DNA from: Agarophyton chilense
Taxonomy: Eukaryota; Rhodophyta; Florideophyceae; Gracilariales; Gracilariaceae
DNA: 64,000 bases
Assembly (NCBI GenBank): GCA_030374765.1
Contig: JARGXX010000116.1
Span: forward strand, 124,001-188,000
Direction of reading: 5' to 3'
Shown: positions 31,700-44,600 of the stretch, piece after piece
Layout of the letters: each line of letters starts with the position of its first letter
Numbering within the stretch: position 1 is the stretch's first letter
Translations under genes and position numbers: made by a program
The notes under the pieces: model-generated
What the model was told of the DNA's origin: nothing
Database searches by the model: none
The model's input: the letters and a program-made list of their open reading frames with translations, nothing else

Positions 31700-34600
31700 T
31701 GTATTTGAAATTTTCGCGTTATTGTAAATGAAGCCTGGCCATAGCAATAAATATCAAAACAGGAATAGAAATCTGCCATATTGGCGGCACATAGCCAATT
31801 TCCCAAATTACCACAACGCAGATGTCAGTTCCCGCAGTCCGTTCTCGACTTCTCCCCATAGCCCTGCATCACGTGAATTGCATGCCCCACAACTCTCCCC
31901 ATATAATTATCACCGCACCCTATGCGCCATAACCTCTACGCCCCCTGCTTCTTTTCCCTTCTTCCGCATCAACGCGCACCCCCTATTCCACACCATACCT
32001 CGCTGTTGCTTTTACAGTTGCTACTTCTTCGTCCGCACCACCGCTGCCCTACAGTGCCACCAACGAAGGTGCCCTCACCGGCTCGCCTCCACAAAACGCA
32101 GGCTCCCACCAACCATAACCCACTCTCTCCCAGACACAGAGCGCCACAAGTCCACTCCTCTACTGCACGCCCCTCTCACCCTCTCAAACCGCAACTTCGA
32201 TAACGTCCTCCTCGCAGATGAGGACTCCTACCACCACCAGCAACATGCCCTCTCCCTCCACACCGCAGACGCACTCCAAATCTCTAACAGTACTCTCTGC
32301 TCCGTTTCATCCTCAGCCCCACTCCCCCATCCCCCTTCACCCCCATCTTCGAACACCAAAAAGTAGAACAGCTCTACCTCTACATCTCCTTCATTGCCAC
32401 CAATCTCGGCCACCGAAAAGCGGACTAGCTCATCACCATACTCAACGATCCAAGCTCCTCCAAGTCAACCTTCCAGCCAACCATCTCCTCCGCCCGCCAA
32501 TGCATCGAGCTCAAGGAAAATCTCTTCAAGCACCGCATCGGTTCCTTCGGCCTCGTCCCACTCTCCATCACCGACAATCTCAACCGCTTCACTTCAAAAA
32601 CGCAATAGATGTCCTCAAACATCAACTCTCCCTCGCACACCCCCCCAACACCTTCTTCCACCCCATCGACCAAAAGTCACATTACGGTTCCCCCGCATTC
32701 GCTCACCCAATGGCCGCCTCTCTCGAGCACGACGTCTTCCCTGCACTCAAATCAGCCATCATGCAGTCCAAGAACGACAGAATCATATGGCACTGTCCCC
32801 ACACAACCGGAATGGACTCCTTCATCAGTTTCATCCAGCTATACTCGGACAAATCCTCCACCTCCCTGAAAGCCTCCTCCATCATCTCCTAACCCCTCCA
32901 CATCACCCTCCTTAACTTCTCAGACTCATTCAGACGAAAATGCTTCTATCAAAACCTCACCATCATCGGTTGCCTCCCTACCTCCTTCCAACCCACCGCA
33001 TATGCCCCGAAGCAGACGCTATCCGACGCTCGACCGTAGATATCCATCGCGAAACAAGAATCAAACTCACACAAGCCGCCATCAAAACTATCCTCCAGCC
33101 CCTTCCCTGTTCTGGTCTCCTCGGCTTCCCCTTCTACGATGCTCACAAAGTCCTCTGTCAATGTCACCCGGCCCTCCCAAGTTACTGCGCAGACATCCCC
33201 GAGGTAAAAGACATCCTCGCCATCTTCCACGGAACACGCCCCAGGAGACCCTGGCACCGATGTCTCTTTACTCGCTCCCTCCTCCACGAACCCTCTCACA
33301 ACGCTCCCTCCCGCACCCCCCATCACAACTCCGACACTCGAAAGCTGCACGCCTCTCTCCTTCTTGACTCTGAACAGGCGCACCTCTCCCGAAAATCAAG
33401 AGTCGCCCGCACCCAGAAAGAGGAAGCACTCACAGCCCTCCATGAAGTATCCATCGCTAAAAACAGCTCCATTCTCGAACCCTACCCCCTCCCCACCATC
33501 TCCCAAGAGCTCACCTTCTACATCATCTTCGCATTTGATCCCCCTGCACAACTTCCACCTCGTAGTCTCCAAGCCCACCAAACTCACAGCCATCGAAAGG
33601 CTCAAGTCCCAATCTCTCTTCACCACCATCGGGCCCTCCAACACCTCTCGCTCCTTCATGTCCGTCCGCACCTTCATATTCAACCACTCAAACTCCATTT
33701 TCGCTGCGATCGAAGCACACTTCCCCGCCCAAGGCCTCCGCATCAACTTCTCAACCTCCGATAGCGCTCGTAACCTGAACGGATTCATTACTCTAGAAGG
33801 CATACGCGGCATGCTCGAAACTAAAGACTACCACGCTCTCGACAATGTCTTCCCCTTCTTCGGCGTTTTCTTCGACAGATGCTGCAACGAAGTACAAACC
33901 GCCCCGATCACCACCGTCTTCACCAAATACACCGGCCTCCTCTTCATGTACATGCGCTACAAAACCGTCCTAGAATGAACAGAAGATACACTTTCAACAC
34001 TAGAGAACCACATTTGTTCCTTCTAACTCGCGGCAGTCAACACTCTCGGCCCTCACCACACCTCCAACCTCAGCCCCCTCAAGTTTCACCTCTTTGATCA
34101 CATTGTCGAAGACATTAGAAGATAAGGCGGCCTCCACTTCAACGATGCTGGCATCTACGAACACGCCCACACCCTCTTCAAAGCTCATTACCGCCACACC
34201 TCCAAGCGCCGATCCAACTCCCACACCGAAACCATCCGCGCCATCGACCGGTCGCACGCACTCCAGCACTAGAACCCCATCCCCTCTCACCCTTCCCTCT
34301 CCTCCTCCTCCTCCCGAACTCCTCTCACACCCCGTCCACCCGTTTTAGTACGTGACGGCAGAACCATACCACTCTCAGACCTCATCACCGCATACAGGCT
34401 CCTCCGCCTCAACCGCCTCTCCAACTCATGCTCCCTCAAAGATCTCTTCTCTCCAGACACCACTTTCACCCTCTCACAAATAGAAATCACTGCCCTCGCC
34501 TCCTTCATGACCTTCTACCTCAAAACACTTTCCCTCCACGAGCATTACTGCGGCATCTGTCTCTTTCATCTCAGCGTAGTGAAGTCCGCGTACATCGTCG

Positions 34601-35180
34601 GTGGATACATCCACAAATTGCAATATTACCGGCCGACACAAAACGAAATTGCACTCAAGGATCCCTCCATCCCAGTCATTCAACGTATCTTCGCCGCCCC
34701 CTCCTTCGGTCCCTTCAAGTCCTCAAAAATCTCACACGTTATCGTCGCCAGAAAAACCTCCTCAACCTCTTCCCTCACCATTTCGGTGTGCAAACTCAAC
34801 TCCTTCATTCGAATCTCATCAAAAACACCCCCAACATCTCCACCGAACTCGAATTCGTTGAGTTCTTGGAGATAGTCCCCCCAAGGGACAACATTAGCCC
34901 AGCCCTCAACTCCATCTCCCTTCGGTGGGCAACAGACGAATACTACAACCACACAGTGCACTCTGTACCCATTTCTCCAGCCTCAACCTCTGAAAACGTC
35001 TCCCCTTGGTTCGGTCTCATTCCTTCTCCCTCCATCATCGGCTCCGTCCATGTCATCCGTGAAAACTACCCCGCTTCCCCTTTCGCACCACGCCTTTACT
35101 GGCGCTTCCACTACTTCTACATCAACCGTTTGTATTGGGAACCAGGTGTACAGCCATTCATTAAACCCACGCCTTAGTTC
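31700..35180 (+). pseudogene. Plus-strand coding-like block of the island
   Basis: Several frames overlap and look protein-like in parts, for example MSVRTFIFNHSNSIFAAIEA (about 33660), DNVFPFFGVFFDRC (about 33840) and FYINRLYWEPGVQPF (about 35115). Composition is strongly Pro/Ser/His-rich in alternative frames because of the C-rich strand. The block is broken and no family is recognised. Confidence 0.35.
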
Positions 35181-35299
35181 ACGTCTCCTAATACTCCAAT
35201 ACTCCTTGTGTTGCACCCACCGTTCGCAATTTTTCTTCCATTGGCTTCTCCACTTCGCTCCCATTCACTCTCTGCGAACGATTAAAATACGACTATTCC

Positions 35300-36350
35300 G
35301 GGTTTCAGGCTCCAACGTAGCAATCCGGTACAGCACCAAGACGTTTCTTCAAGTTTTCTACAAAGAACTGCTCTTTCACTGCAAGGTTCATCTTGCCAGA
35401 TGAGGGCATCCAAATTCCCACCGTCGCAACCCTCTCCGAATTTCTTGCCACCCTCCTCCCTTCCCCCGCAAGAAACACACAGTGCTCAAACTCCACACCA
35501 TTCCTCTCTTTCACTACTTCCGAAGCAACCCCCGAAATCCCCTCCAGTGCAAGCGGTAAATACTTACCTTATAAAGTAGAAAACAATAATTGCCTCAGAC
35601 AACCGCGTCCAACCTCCCAGTCCATCGCCGCCAGAACGCAAGCAATCCACGCATCCAGTCTTGCGAGATGCATCCCATCCACGTACTTAATCTTCCCATC
35701 CTTTTCCATCCTAACATAGTACCCCATAAACTTCTCCAGCACTTCCACCGCAAGTCCATTCCTAAAGTACAAATCTCCATCATCAAATCTTCTGAACCTC
35801 GGAAGAGCCTTCGACCCTGAATATATCAGATTTTCAATCCGGCGCATGCGCCATACAAATAGCCTTCTCGTTCCATCCTCATCCCTCATCTAAAATATAT
35901 CTCGCGCCTCTTTTATCTTCTTCTTTAATTCCATTCCGAGCTCCTTGTCCTCCTGCAACTTCACACGCCTCGCAATAAAGTCATAACCGAGCAGCCCAAA
36001 ACAGTCGGTCACATGCATCCCGCTTTCATACCCCTACCACATCGCTCAGCGTCTGTCTCATCCGCTGTCTCAAACACATATCCTCACTCACCTTCTCAAC
36101 ACACTCCTCCTTCCTTCCCGCAGTTGTCATGGACTCCCACTGTTTCTCTTCCACCTCCGTGACCAAAAAAATACTTCAGCAACGGATCGTTTTCCACTTG
36201 AAATAAGGGCGTGTACGACCTCATCTCTGTCGCCACCTGAAACAGACAATTCGGTACTACCTCGTTTGGCACTACCACAACAATACTATCTTCGTTTTGC
36301 GCTCCCACCGTCTCACTTCGATTCATCCAATTCCTTGCAATCACATTGGT
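35300..36350 (-). pseudogene. Orphan family copy B
   Basis: Matches copy A with LLGYDFIARR, GDLYFRNGLAVEVL, ARLDAWIACV and RVATVGIWMPS in the same order. Identity is clearly below that of a recent duplication, so the pair is old. The copy is broken and of unknown function. Confidence 0.45.
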
Positions 36351-37106
36351 CTTGATGGAACACTCCGACTATTCCAGCTTCGTATAATGTAGAATCCTGT
36401 CATAGACTTACCGGAAAACCCCATAGAAGCTCTTCTGTACTCCAATGTCATACTTACGTCACTTCGACATCTCCCCCGATCCACGCCCTTTCCCTCCCCT
36501 TTTCAGAGTGTTCGACGCTTCCCTAAAGCTTTCCACCAACACATTCTGTCCAATTACATCCCCCTCAAGCGATCCTCTTCCTTCTGCGTCAACTTCAGAC
36601 TCACCATCACACTCAAGTAATCATCCTTCACCTTACTAAGCGTCCCCTTCAAAACATTCTCCCTTGGTCACCCATCGCAGTCCTCGCTGCCATTACTGAT
36701 ATTATTCTCGTTCTTCTCACACGCATGCCATCTGAAGTCTCCGATCTACTTCTACCACCAACCCCCTGTTCTCAACCAGACGCACTTACTAAACGCTCCC
36801 CCACATTACGAGGCCCTTCTGCCCTTCCCTCTGCTACTACTTTCAGGTTTTCCACTCCTCTTATTCGCCATGCTTCTAATCCTCGCCCTGTTTTCGTTTT
36901 CCCGAAGATTCTCTTGTGAGCTTTACTTCTACAGCGGTTTCCTCACGTTGGGAATAATTCCTCGCGACCCTGGCTTTGTACTCAACCCTTTCTTCTAATC
37001 GGGCAGGTTTTCCATCCTGTTCATTTTTAGTAGTACGTCTGATTCCTGCGAGGTCAGCTGCGCGTCTGGTACTGGCTCCAATACCCCTCTCGATATCACC
37101 TGTTAT

Positions 37107-37727
37107 TCATGTTTCCTTTCGTATGGTGTGGTGAAGTGTTGCTATCCTTTGCCTCGAATCTCTTTTTCGTACTACCTGTGGCTCCTCTCGCCGTGCTGAA
37201 TCGTTCACGGCGCTTCTCGACTGCCCTTTTCGTTCTTTCTCACCTCCTACTATTCTTTTATTTTCAATCTCCTCAATCATTTCATCTGCACATGTCTTAA
37301 CGAGCGTACTCTCTTTCTCAACCTGTTCGGAAGCTTTTCTTTCCTCTTTTACACAATCAAGTCTAGTTCTAGAAGTTCTGCCACTCAAACCACCTCCATG
37401 TCCTCCCCGCCTTGCACCAACGGTCACAACTTTGGGATTTCCGTTCTGCATTGCGTGCATCTTCTCAACGCCCACGTTTCGTCTTCGTTTCACTTTCTTG
37501 CCATTGTTGATGTTCGGATTTGCGGCAATCTCCTCACTTGCCGTTCTCTTCGAAAAAACCCCATCGCCGCGCAACCTTTCATCTCTTACAATCCTTAGCT
37601 CGCTTCTCGGCGGGCCTTTTCTATCACCACCGGCTCCACCGCTATTTCTCCCAGAGGCACGGCGCTGGGTCTTGCAATCTCGGCGCACATCCGGTGTACC
37701 TGACCCTCGATTCCTCTTCGATACCAT
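37107..37727 (-). CDS. Hypothetical very basic protein
   Basis: An uninterrupted ATG frame of 206 codons at the right end of the C-rich island. The product is rich in Arg, Lys, Gly and Ser (KKVKRRRN, GARRGGHGGGLSGRTSR) with a more acidic helical part (EQVEKEST, DEMIEEIENKR). Such composition fits a nucleic-acid-binding or nucleolar protein, but strand skew alone can give Arg/Gly-rich frames. No domain is recognised and the frame may be a chance one. Confidence 0.35.
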   Translation of the reverse strand: MVSKRNRGSGTPDVRRDCKTQRRASGRNSGGAGGDRKGPPRSELRIVRDERLRGDGVFSKRTASEEIAANPNINNGKKVKRRRNVGVEKMHAMQNGNPKVVTVGARRGGHGGGLSGRTSRTRLDCVKEERKASEQVEKESTLVKTCADEMIEEIENKRIVGGEKERKGQSRSAVNDSARREEPQVVRKRDSRQRIATLHHTIRKET

Positions 37728-37800
37728 TCGATATTCCCAACGGTAACCGTGGAATCAGTTCCAGAGCCGACTACGACGGACCATTAAAACACCACGCCGC

Positions 37801-39836
37801 TTAGTTTTCGCGAAAAATGCAGAAAATTAAAGAAATGGAAAACTGCAAACAGGTTTCCGCCGCTGGAACTGCATCATCCAAACTGCCCGTCCGTCTCGGA
37901 CGATTGGCGGTGAAAGATCTCTCCCCCCCTATTAAGTTTGACTTGCTCTTCTTCGCATTCCTTTTTTTCTGCATTGACCTCAAATTTTAATTCGTAATCA
38001 TGCCCAATGTACATTCGCCACAGAACATGTGTGCGTAACGGTTAGACTTGATAGCGTATCCGACCCCCAAGATATATCGAACATGATTGGGAATTCTCGT
38101 TCTCGGTCTTTTCATGATCACTTGAAGCGCAGCATTCAACACTAGGACGCAGGTTATGGATGAGCAGACATCGTTCATAACACGAGATACCTTAAAAATG
38201 AACTACCTTGGGTATTGTAAAGAAGCTTTGGGCGTGCGTGTCGTCACAGCTTGTCACCTTCTTCGTCGTGCACTCGGCTCTCAGCGTGTTCTTAACGCTT
38301 GTGTGCGCGCTGCAGAGTCCAGTGGCGTGTCTGCTTATATTGAAATTGCTTCACGCCATTATCTCCGTGCCAAGACGCGTGTCTGTCGAATACAGGCGCG
38401 TCATGACAGCGCACTTTGGAAAGCTGTCCATGGTACCGAACACCGATATGATCGGCACGGTGGAGGCAGTGTCAGTGCAGCACATGCAGTTGGCGTCATT
38501 CGTAGGTGGCATTTGTGGAAGCCACCCGAAATAGGTGGAGAAGTACGCTCAACGTGGTACTGGCGCGGTTGAAGACGGTGCAGAGCGTGGTCAGTGCACT
38601 AATTAAGCCCGATTTATTGTACATGCCTAGAAATATGTTTTTCTCCTTCATTTTCCGAGCCGGACAACACATCTAGTTCCATTTGTTTCAAAATCGATGG
38701 TTACGAATACGATCGACCATAAGATAAAACAAGGCGACCTGCAACTTGTTTCCCACGCCTTCCTTTCCGCAGAGAATCCTCTTTTCTTCATAACACTACT
38801 CAATTCGCGAAGGCTGGTTCGAGCCTTCTGTAAAGATTCATAACGCGCATCATATGTACCTGCGCCGGACAGTCGGGCCAAAAACAAATGACCATTACGA
38901 CCTAAGTATTGCGATTTTGAAACAAAAGCTTTCCGTCTGCTTCATCGCATGTCAACTTCACGCGCGCTTCTTTTTCTTACTTGTCTCAATCTTTGACCGC
39001 AGATTTGCTTTTTCAACACCATAAGTCCTGAAAGAGTATCGAGGACTTAAATTGAGAAAATATCTGGTGCTAAGCCTGTGTGAACTCGTCTGTGACCGAA
39101 GCTGCGAAAAAGCCGGGTTTCCTAGTTATCTAGTGATGCGGTAGACACTTAAGAAATATCACGGTCTTTCAGGAACTGGTTACAGCCTTTTAATGTGTCT
39201 CCATTTGCCTGAAACGATAAATTTGAAGGTCGTCATAGGCCAAGGTCAGAAGTCTTTAGACTTTTCGATCGGAGGTGTCTTCATTGTGGTTTCTGACTGA
39301 AACTAATACTAGGAGTGACCACCGATAGTCGACGGCTAGCAGTACCTTTCTCATCCAATACCATGTCGCTTTCAGCTCTAGCACAGTCGTTGGTGGGCAA
39401 AGTCTTCGAATAATTCAATGTTCCAACTGATCTTGAACACAAGATTCGACGAGATGAGCGTGCTGGCCCCACATGTGAGTATTTCAGATCTCTGGAGAAC
39501 TTCTTCTTCGAATGATGACTGACTCTTGTTGAACACCTACTATCCTTTTTCTCATCACACATGTCTACATATATCTGTCCTAGTGCGTCGGTCATAAACA
39601 GAATCATTCTTTGTTTGAAGTCTGTTTTGTATATTCCTAAAGAAATCCCAATCATTTTTCTATGCGTCATTCGAACAATTCCATTCCGTGATTGGTTAGA
39701 AACTTACAAATTTCGCCACAAGGCCCGACCGCTCGCTTTGAACAGTAGGCTTTCTCATGGAAGAAGAGGAGTTTAAATCGCTTTCCAAAACATGTTCTAT
39801 CGTTGATGTGTTTGCCACTAAAACATGAATCCAAAG
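37801..39836. other. Region with weak orphan frames only
   Basis: Frames at 38156-38572 (+, 138 codons, ATG start), 38648-38887 (-) and 39281-39670 (-, 129 codons, ATG start) are open but lack recognisable domains and have competing frames. None is asserted as a gene. Confidence 0.3.
38156..38572 (+). CDS. Hypothetical protein, weakly supported
   Basis: A 138-codon ATG frame (MDEQTSFITRDT). The first third could form helices (RVVTACHLLRRALGSQR). An alternative frame over the same bases is hydrophobic and equally long, so the coding frame is uncertain. Confidence 0.22.
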   Translation: MDEQTSFITRDTLKMNYLGYCKEALGVRVVTACHLLRRALGSQRVLNACVRAAESSGVSAYIEIASRHYLRAKTRVCRIQARHDSALWKAVHGTEHRYDRHGGGSVSAAHAVGVIRRWHLWKPPEIGGEVRSTWYWRG

Positions 39837-40646
39837 TTAGTTCAGATTTTCTAATCTTCTCTGCGATGAAAGATCTAGAACTTTTGTGGAGTGAAGCAGG
39901 TTCAAGGACCCTCTCGGAGAATCATTCTGTACAAATAGAGACGTTTTCTGTACGCTAACGGAAATCGGACCACAGAAGTCGTGTTGCTGTGTTTCTCGAC
40001 TTAGTTTCCTTTCCGCAGTGGGAGGATATATATCATATTTCATTGCTTTCAACTGACTTCTTTTCTGTATGAAACGAGCAGGAATGTCCAAAATGAGAAC
40101 ATCATCCTCAACCAATTCACTTCCCGGTATGAAGACGTTCTCCATAATTTGTTCCTCTGCAAGTAGAGTCCCCCAAGTCAGCAATAATGACTGAAAGGCA
40201 TCGATTTCATCCCCTGGAATATCATTTCTTCGGGTTTGATTCATCGAAATAGATGCAGTACCCCTTCTGATTTTGGTTTCCCATACATTAAAAAGGCGTG
40301 GCATTTCCCGGCGTTGGGAGGCCGACATTAACGTCTTTTGGAAAGCGTTGTGCTGCGATTCGTTTTCTTCGATATGGTTGTTGAGTCTTTTGAGGTCGTT
40401 GCGAACTAGCCTCAACGACATTAAAGTCGACTTTTGGCGAAGTGCTTCTTCCGTAAGACTGGAAGGGCTAAGGCTGTATTCATACCATTTGCTGGCACTA
40501 CGAGTCATACCAATTGTCGTTTGTAGACTGAATATTTCGTGCACCGTTTCGTCGTCCTCGCCAGGTGTCTCTTGTGCTGGGCTATACCTGACAGTACTCG
40601 AGATATATATATAACTGTTGGATTCATTGAAACTGAGAGGAATCAT
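39837..40646 (-). CDS. Hypothetical protein, 269 residues
   Basis: An uninterrupted ATG frame. The middle is charged and helical (LRLVRNDLKRLNNHIEENES), followed by AFQSLLLTWGTLLAEEQIMENVFIPGS and a Leu/Ser-rich end. Composition is protein-like, not skewed, and the length is well above chance for this AT content. No domain is recognised. The upstream frame 40624-40950 overlaps its start by 23 bases in another frame and may belong to the same gene. Confidence 0.45.
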   Translation of the reverse strand: MIPLSFNESNSYIYISSTVRYSPAQETPGEDDETVHEIFSLQTTIGMTRSASKWYEYSLSPSSLTEEALRQKSTLMSLRLVRNDLKRLNNHIEENESQHNAFQKTLMSASQRREMPRLFNVWETKIRRGTASISMNQTRRNDIPGDEIDAFQSLLLTWGTLLAEEQIMENVFIPGSELVEDDVLILDIPARFIQKRSQLKAMKYDIYPPTAERKLSRETQQHDFCGPISVSVQKTSLFVQNDSPRGSLNLLHSTKVLDLSSQRRLENLN

Positions 40647-40950
40647 TCATGCGTGATGCCCGGACGCTGTTGTGCTTAACATATCTCTCAATATCGCTTG
40701 CTCTATGTCGCAGGATGACGATTTCGATGAATAAACCATTACCAGGCGCTTCGCACGCCATGCTGTCAGTGTGAGGGGGAGGACTGTGCTGTGTAAGATG
40801 GAAGGGAAACAAATCTGCACCGCACAGCAAAAGGCAGGTGTGGGAGGATTGTGCGCGCATAGCGGCATCGATGGCCGATATGAGAGAGTCGCAGTGTAAA
40901 ATTGATGTGGAAGTCTCATTGAGAGAGCGTTTAGAAAAGAGTGCTTCCAT
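40624..40950 (-). CDS. Hypothetical protein or upstream exon of the 269-residue gene
   Basis: A 108-codon ATG frame (MEALFSKRSLNETS), with HTCLLLCGADLFPF and IEIVILRHRASDIERY. It ends inside the start of the next frame. No GT-AG pair in the right phase was found to join them, so either an indel separates them or only one is real. Confidence 0.3.
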   Translation of the reverse strand: MEALFSKRSLNETSTSILHCDSLISAIDAAMRAQSSHTCLLLCGADLFPFHLTQHSPPPHTDSMACEAPGNGLFIEIVILRHRASDIERYVKHNSVRASRMNDSSQFQ

Positions 40951-41639
40951 TATTTACCGTGCAATTCGTCAAAACGTTCCAGCTTTAGAGAGGTTGGTTA
41001 CGCGGGATTATGAAAGAGCCAATTTTCATCGGAGCCGGAGGTTTGAAAATGGTTACGTGATTTTTCATTAACGATTTGAGTTGAAGGGAGGATGTGACCC
41101 TTTAGACCCATTCACTCCGTATTTTACTATGAAGTGGTTTGTGATGCCGTGTTTATCGTTTCGGGAAAGTACAAAGCAAGTAGACTAAGCCCTACTCAGC
41201 ATCGGCGTGAATTACCGATCAGCGGTATTGTTACTTCATTGGCACCAAACACTTGAAGTGAGGCGGTGTTTACCCAATCATTGTCATATACTAGCCACTC
41301 ATTTGGTAATCTGGATCTCGATTACTAATTTCAAAATTGGGCAGCTTTTGAAGCCTACGTTCTGTTCATCTTGGTAGTCTGCTTCACGAGATTTATCTGA
41401 AAAACGGTTGTGTGGGTTTCATGGGACTGTATGGGTGTTCGAGAGTACAGTTATGGAATCAGAACTCTTAAATTCTAACACGATACATGATGCTCAAATA
41501 TCGCGAAGCTGGACTTCTGATACCCGTGAGGATACTTTTGTGCCTAATGCACAGAGCTCATCGAAAATTATCATATTTTCACTTGTGCCAGAAACCATTA
41601 CCTCACTTCGTTAACGAAAAAGACCAACCTCTTTAGTAC

Positions 41640-44600
41640 ACTATTTCAGTGGGAACTGAACATTTTCAGGGCTCTGCTCCATAATCTATTACTATTAGCG
41701 AGAAAGAACTGGACTTACATCAGTTTTTGTGTAATGATTCATCTTACACATTGAGTGACTCATCAACTCTTTCTGTTTTAGAGAATAATAGAGAAAAGGT
41801 ACGCAAGTACAGAGCCAGAGACAGAGATAAAGATAGTTGATATGACAGAAAACGTTATAGGCTGCGTAAATCCCAGGAAGGAGGCTTTCAACAGCCTGTG
41901 AGCATACATAAACCAGAAATTTTGAAGCACAGTGCTCTTGATAACAGTGAATGTCCGTCGGAGAATGGAGGCTTGTAAAAAGTACAAACTGCGAAACCCA
42001 TCGATGAATTTACGCAGTACTACCATTCGTTTACATCTAGGACCACTGGTGCTAAGAAAAGGACTCTTACACGGACTCATAGAACTAGTAATGGAAAGCG
42101 AAGAATCGTTGGTTCTTTTCCATGTAATGATACTCACATTGGATAACCGATGATGTAACCATTCTCTATGGGTAGAAAATAACCAACGGTCCTCAAGTTG
42201 CAAGTTAGTATCACTGCCAGTACCGCTTGTTGTTTTTATGGAACAAGCACCAGATAGTCAGGCCTTTGTTGATGAGCTTTAATAAGACGGAAACGCGGCG
42301 AAACCAGGAGGTTTAGAGATTGGAGATGTTCTTACCGCCGTATCATTGCCGTTTGGAAATACTCTTTTTCCGATTTCTACAACCGTTGGTGTGTAAATAA
42401 TACCTAATTAAATTGCGCGTCGAGATCCTAAAGAGCCACTGTTTCACATGGCCGTTTCGAATGATCATGACATTGAGGACCTTTTCGGGCGGATTTGAGC
42501 TGACGAATCGTGGCCAACTGCAGACGAAGGCAAAAAGTTAGCCGAAAATATTCACATCAGCAGCTATTTCAAAGAACCATTTGACAGTCAAAAGGAGGAA
42601 CTGGATTCGGTACCGTCAGTTAAGGAGCTTCGTGAGTAATGATTTCATATGGAACCCATCAAGTCTGTCCTTGAGGAAAAGAGCCAGCGGTAGATGAAAG
42701 GCTTCTGCTGTCAAACGATTGGAGTGCCCCACGCCTTGCCTCGATTTGGTATCTGTTACTTCGTTTGGGCAAACTCTTGAATAACTTTCTGAAAACCTTC
42801 TTTTCGCCTAAATAGATTGAGAGTCCTGATTCGCTCGTTTAGGAGATACACCCCAACACAAGACTGTCCAAGTGGAACCTGTATTACAGGAGCATCGAAT
42901 GTGTTTGAGAAAAAGAAGAATACATGCCTATTTCCCCCGTCGCATACATATTGTGGCTCAGTTCCTCACACCGACCTAATACCTCGAACGGAGATTTGGA
43001 ATTGCTGACGGGAGAAATCTTCTAGCCACAAATCCCCTCAGTTTATACGAAACTGTGAGTATGCTCGGTGAGTTCCGTTGTTGTATCTGAGTGTGCAAGA
43101 AGCGCTCCGATGCACAGAGGAGCTTCTCAGAACTTTTGTCTGGAACGAAGAGGATCGAGATCTTTGCCGAAGCTTGACAAGGCACAACTGAAAACACACC
43201 TGATTCGTTACTGCTGTCTATAGATGAGATGGAAATAGAAAGCCTTCGCCACCTTGACTCCAGCAATTTCATGTCGTCCTCGACAGTAAACTGGGTGACC
43301 TCAGTTCACTTTTGATATTCTGTCATGTTGAATTCGACTCCTTTCAAAAAGGCCCTTTCATTATTAGTAAAGGACCGTATGTCAGCGTCAATTCCTGGCA
43401 TGCAGACAGATCCGTCTTTGGAGACCATTTTCGAGAGAATGCCCTGGGACAAATCCATCCCAATCGCCGACAAGCATGAGTAGATTCATAACGAAATCCT
43501 TGTCCAGAAAAGGGTCTCATTGTGTGAGGGGCCAAGTGACTAACAATCTCTGTCGGAAATGTGCTTAAAGAGGGAGTGAGTTCTCTCGGCCGCCATTGTT
43601 TGTTGACGATAAATTGAATCATCTGCGCTATCGTCAAACTCAGCACGAATATGGAATCCATCGCGCGAGTACTTTGACTGAGTAGGACCACAACAATTCA
43701 GGGTTGTACAAGTTTTTGTCGCTCCGTTTGTTGCACGTAGAGCTGCACGCATGCTCGCCGTAGGTCCTGAAATCTGGAACAAATGCTCCACAGCGCGTTC
43801 CTTGCAAAGAATCCTCATGCCGTAATGACAAATCGAAGGTCGGCAGTTTCTTAGTTGAGCGCAACGGCAAAAGGGCGAGGTGATGGCGATGAGGGCGAGG
43901 AAGCAGCGGGATATGAAGTTGAAGTTAACGTATTGGGAACGGGGCGCTCGAGTGGCAAAGGCCAAGTTGGAAGTGGATGACGAAAGAAGGGGATAGCTCG
44001 GCGTGAAAAGCCACTACCTCGAGGGGTATCGCCCGGTATCGGCGATGTGGAAATCCCCCCTGCGTAGCACCGAGTTAGAAGCTGGCGTGACGTAGGCCAA
44101 GGAGGTAGATGAGCTGAGGTAGGCGTCAAGATACGCAGTTGGTAGTTTTGCTAAGCGCTGAAAGAGGGGACATTGGAGATTTTGGATCGAGATTTTCGAA
44201 CAATTTGCGCGCCGGCCGGTGAACCGCTCCACTGCACCATGCAGAACCAAAGCAACCGTCTTTGCAGGACATATTTGTGCAGGTCTTTTGGGCGTTCTTG
44301 GCTCCAGCTGTGTGACAAACTTGTTTTCCAGTAAGAATTTTCCTCCGAAACTCTTTCCAGCAACTTTATAGACAGTTATGAAGACTTTTTGAGCAATTTT
44401 AAGCCGCGATTAGCTTCTTGCCGCAAAAGAAGCGCTCGTATCCATTGCTCGTCAATGTAGTCAAGCTATGGGAAAACGTCAATTACGCGCAGTGCACCCC
44501 GGTGCCGGTCGGTGCCTCCGCCGTGCGCCGCGTATTAGGCGTAAAAACACCCGCAGCCGGTGTTTTTATTTTTGGACACTTCGGCAACCCTATTATAGGA

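Larger units (their letters stand above)
30100..37800. other. Strand-skewed orphan gene island, broken, origin unknown
   Basis: Over about 7.7 kb the plus strand is rich in C and A and poor in G, regardless of which strand carries the coding-like frames. It holds two diverged minus-strand copies of one orphan family (about 30620-31490 and 35300-36350) flanking a plus-strand coding-like block (31700-35180). No capsid, polymerase or integrase motif is recognised. The layout and skew recall a linear plasmid or virus-like insertion, but this is inference. It is broken in many places and looks old. Confidence 0.45.
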
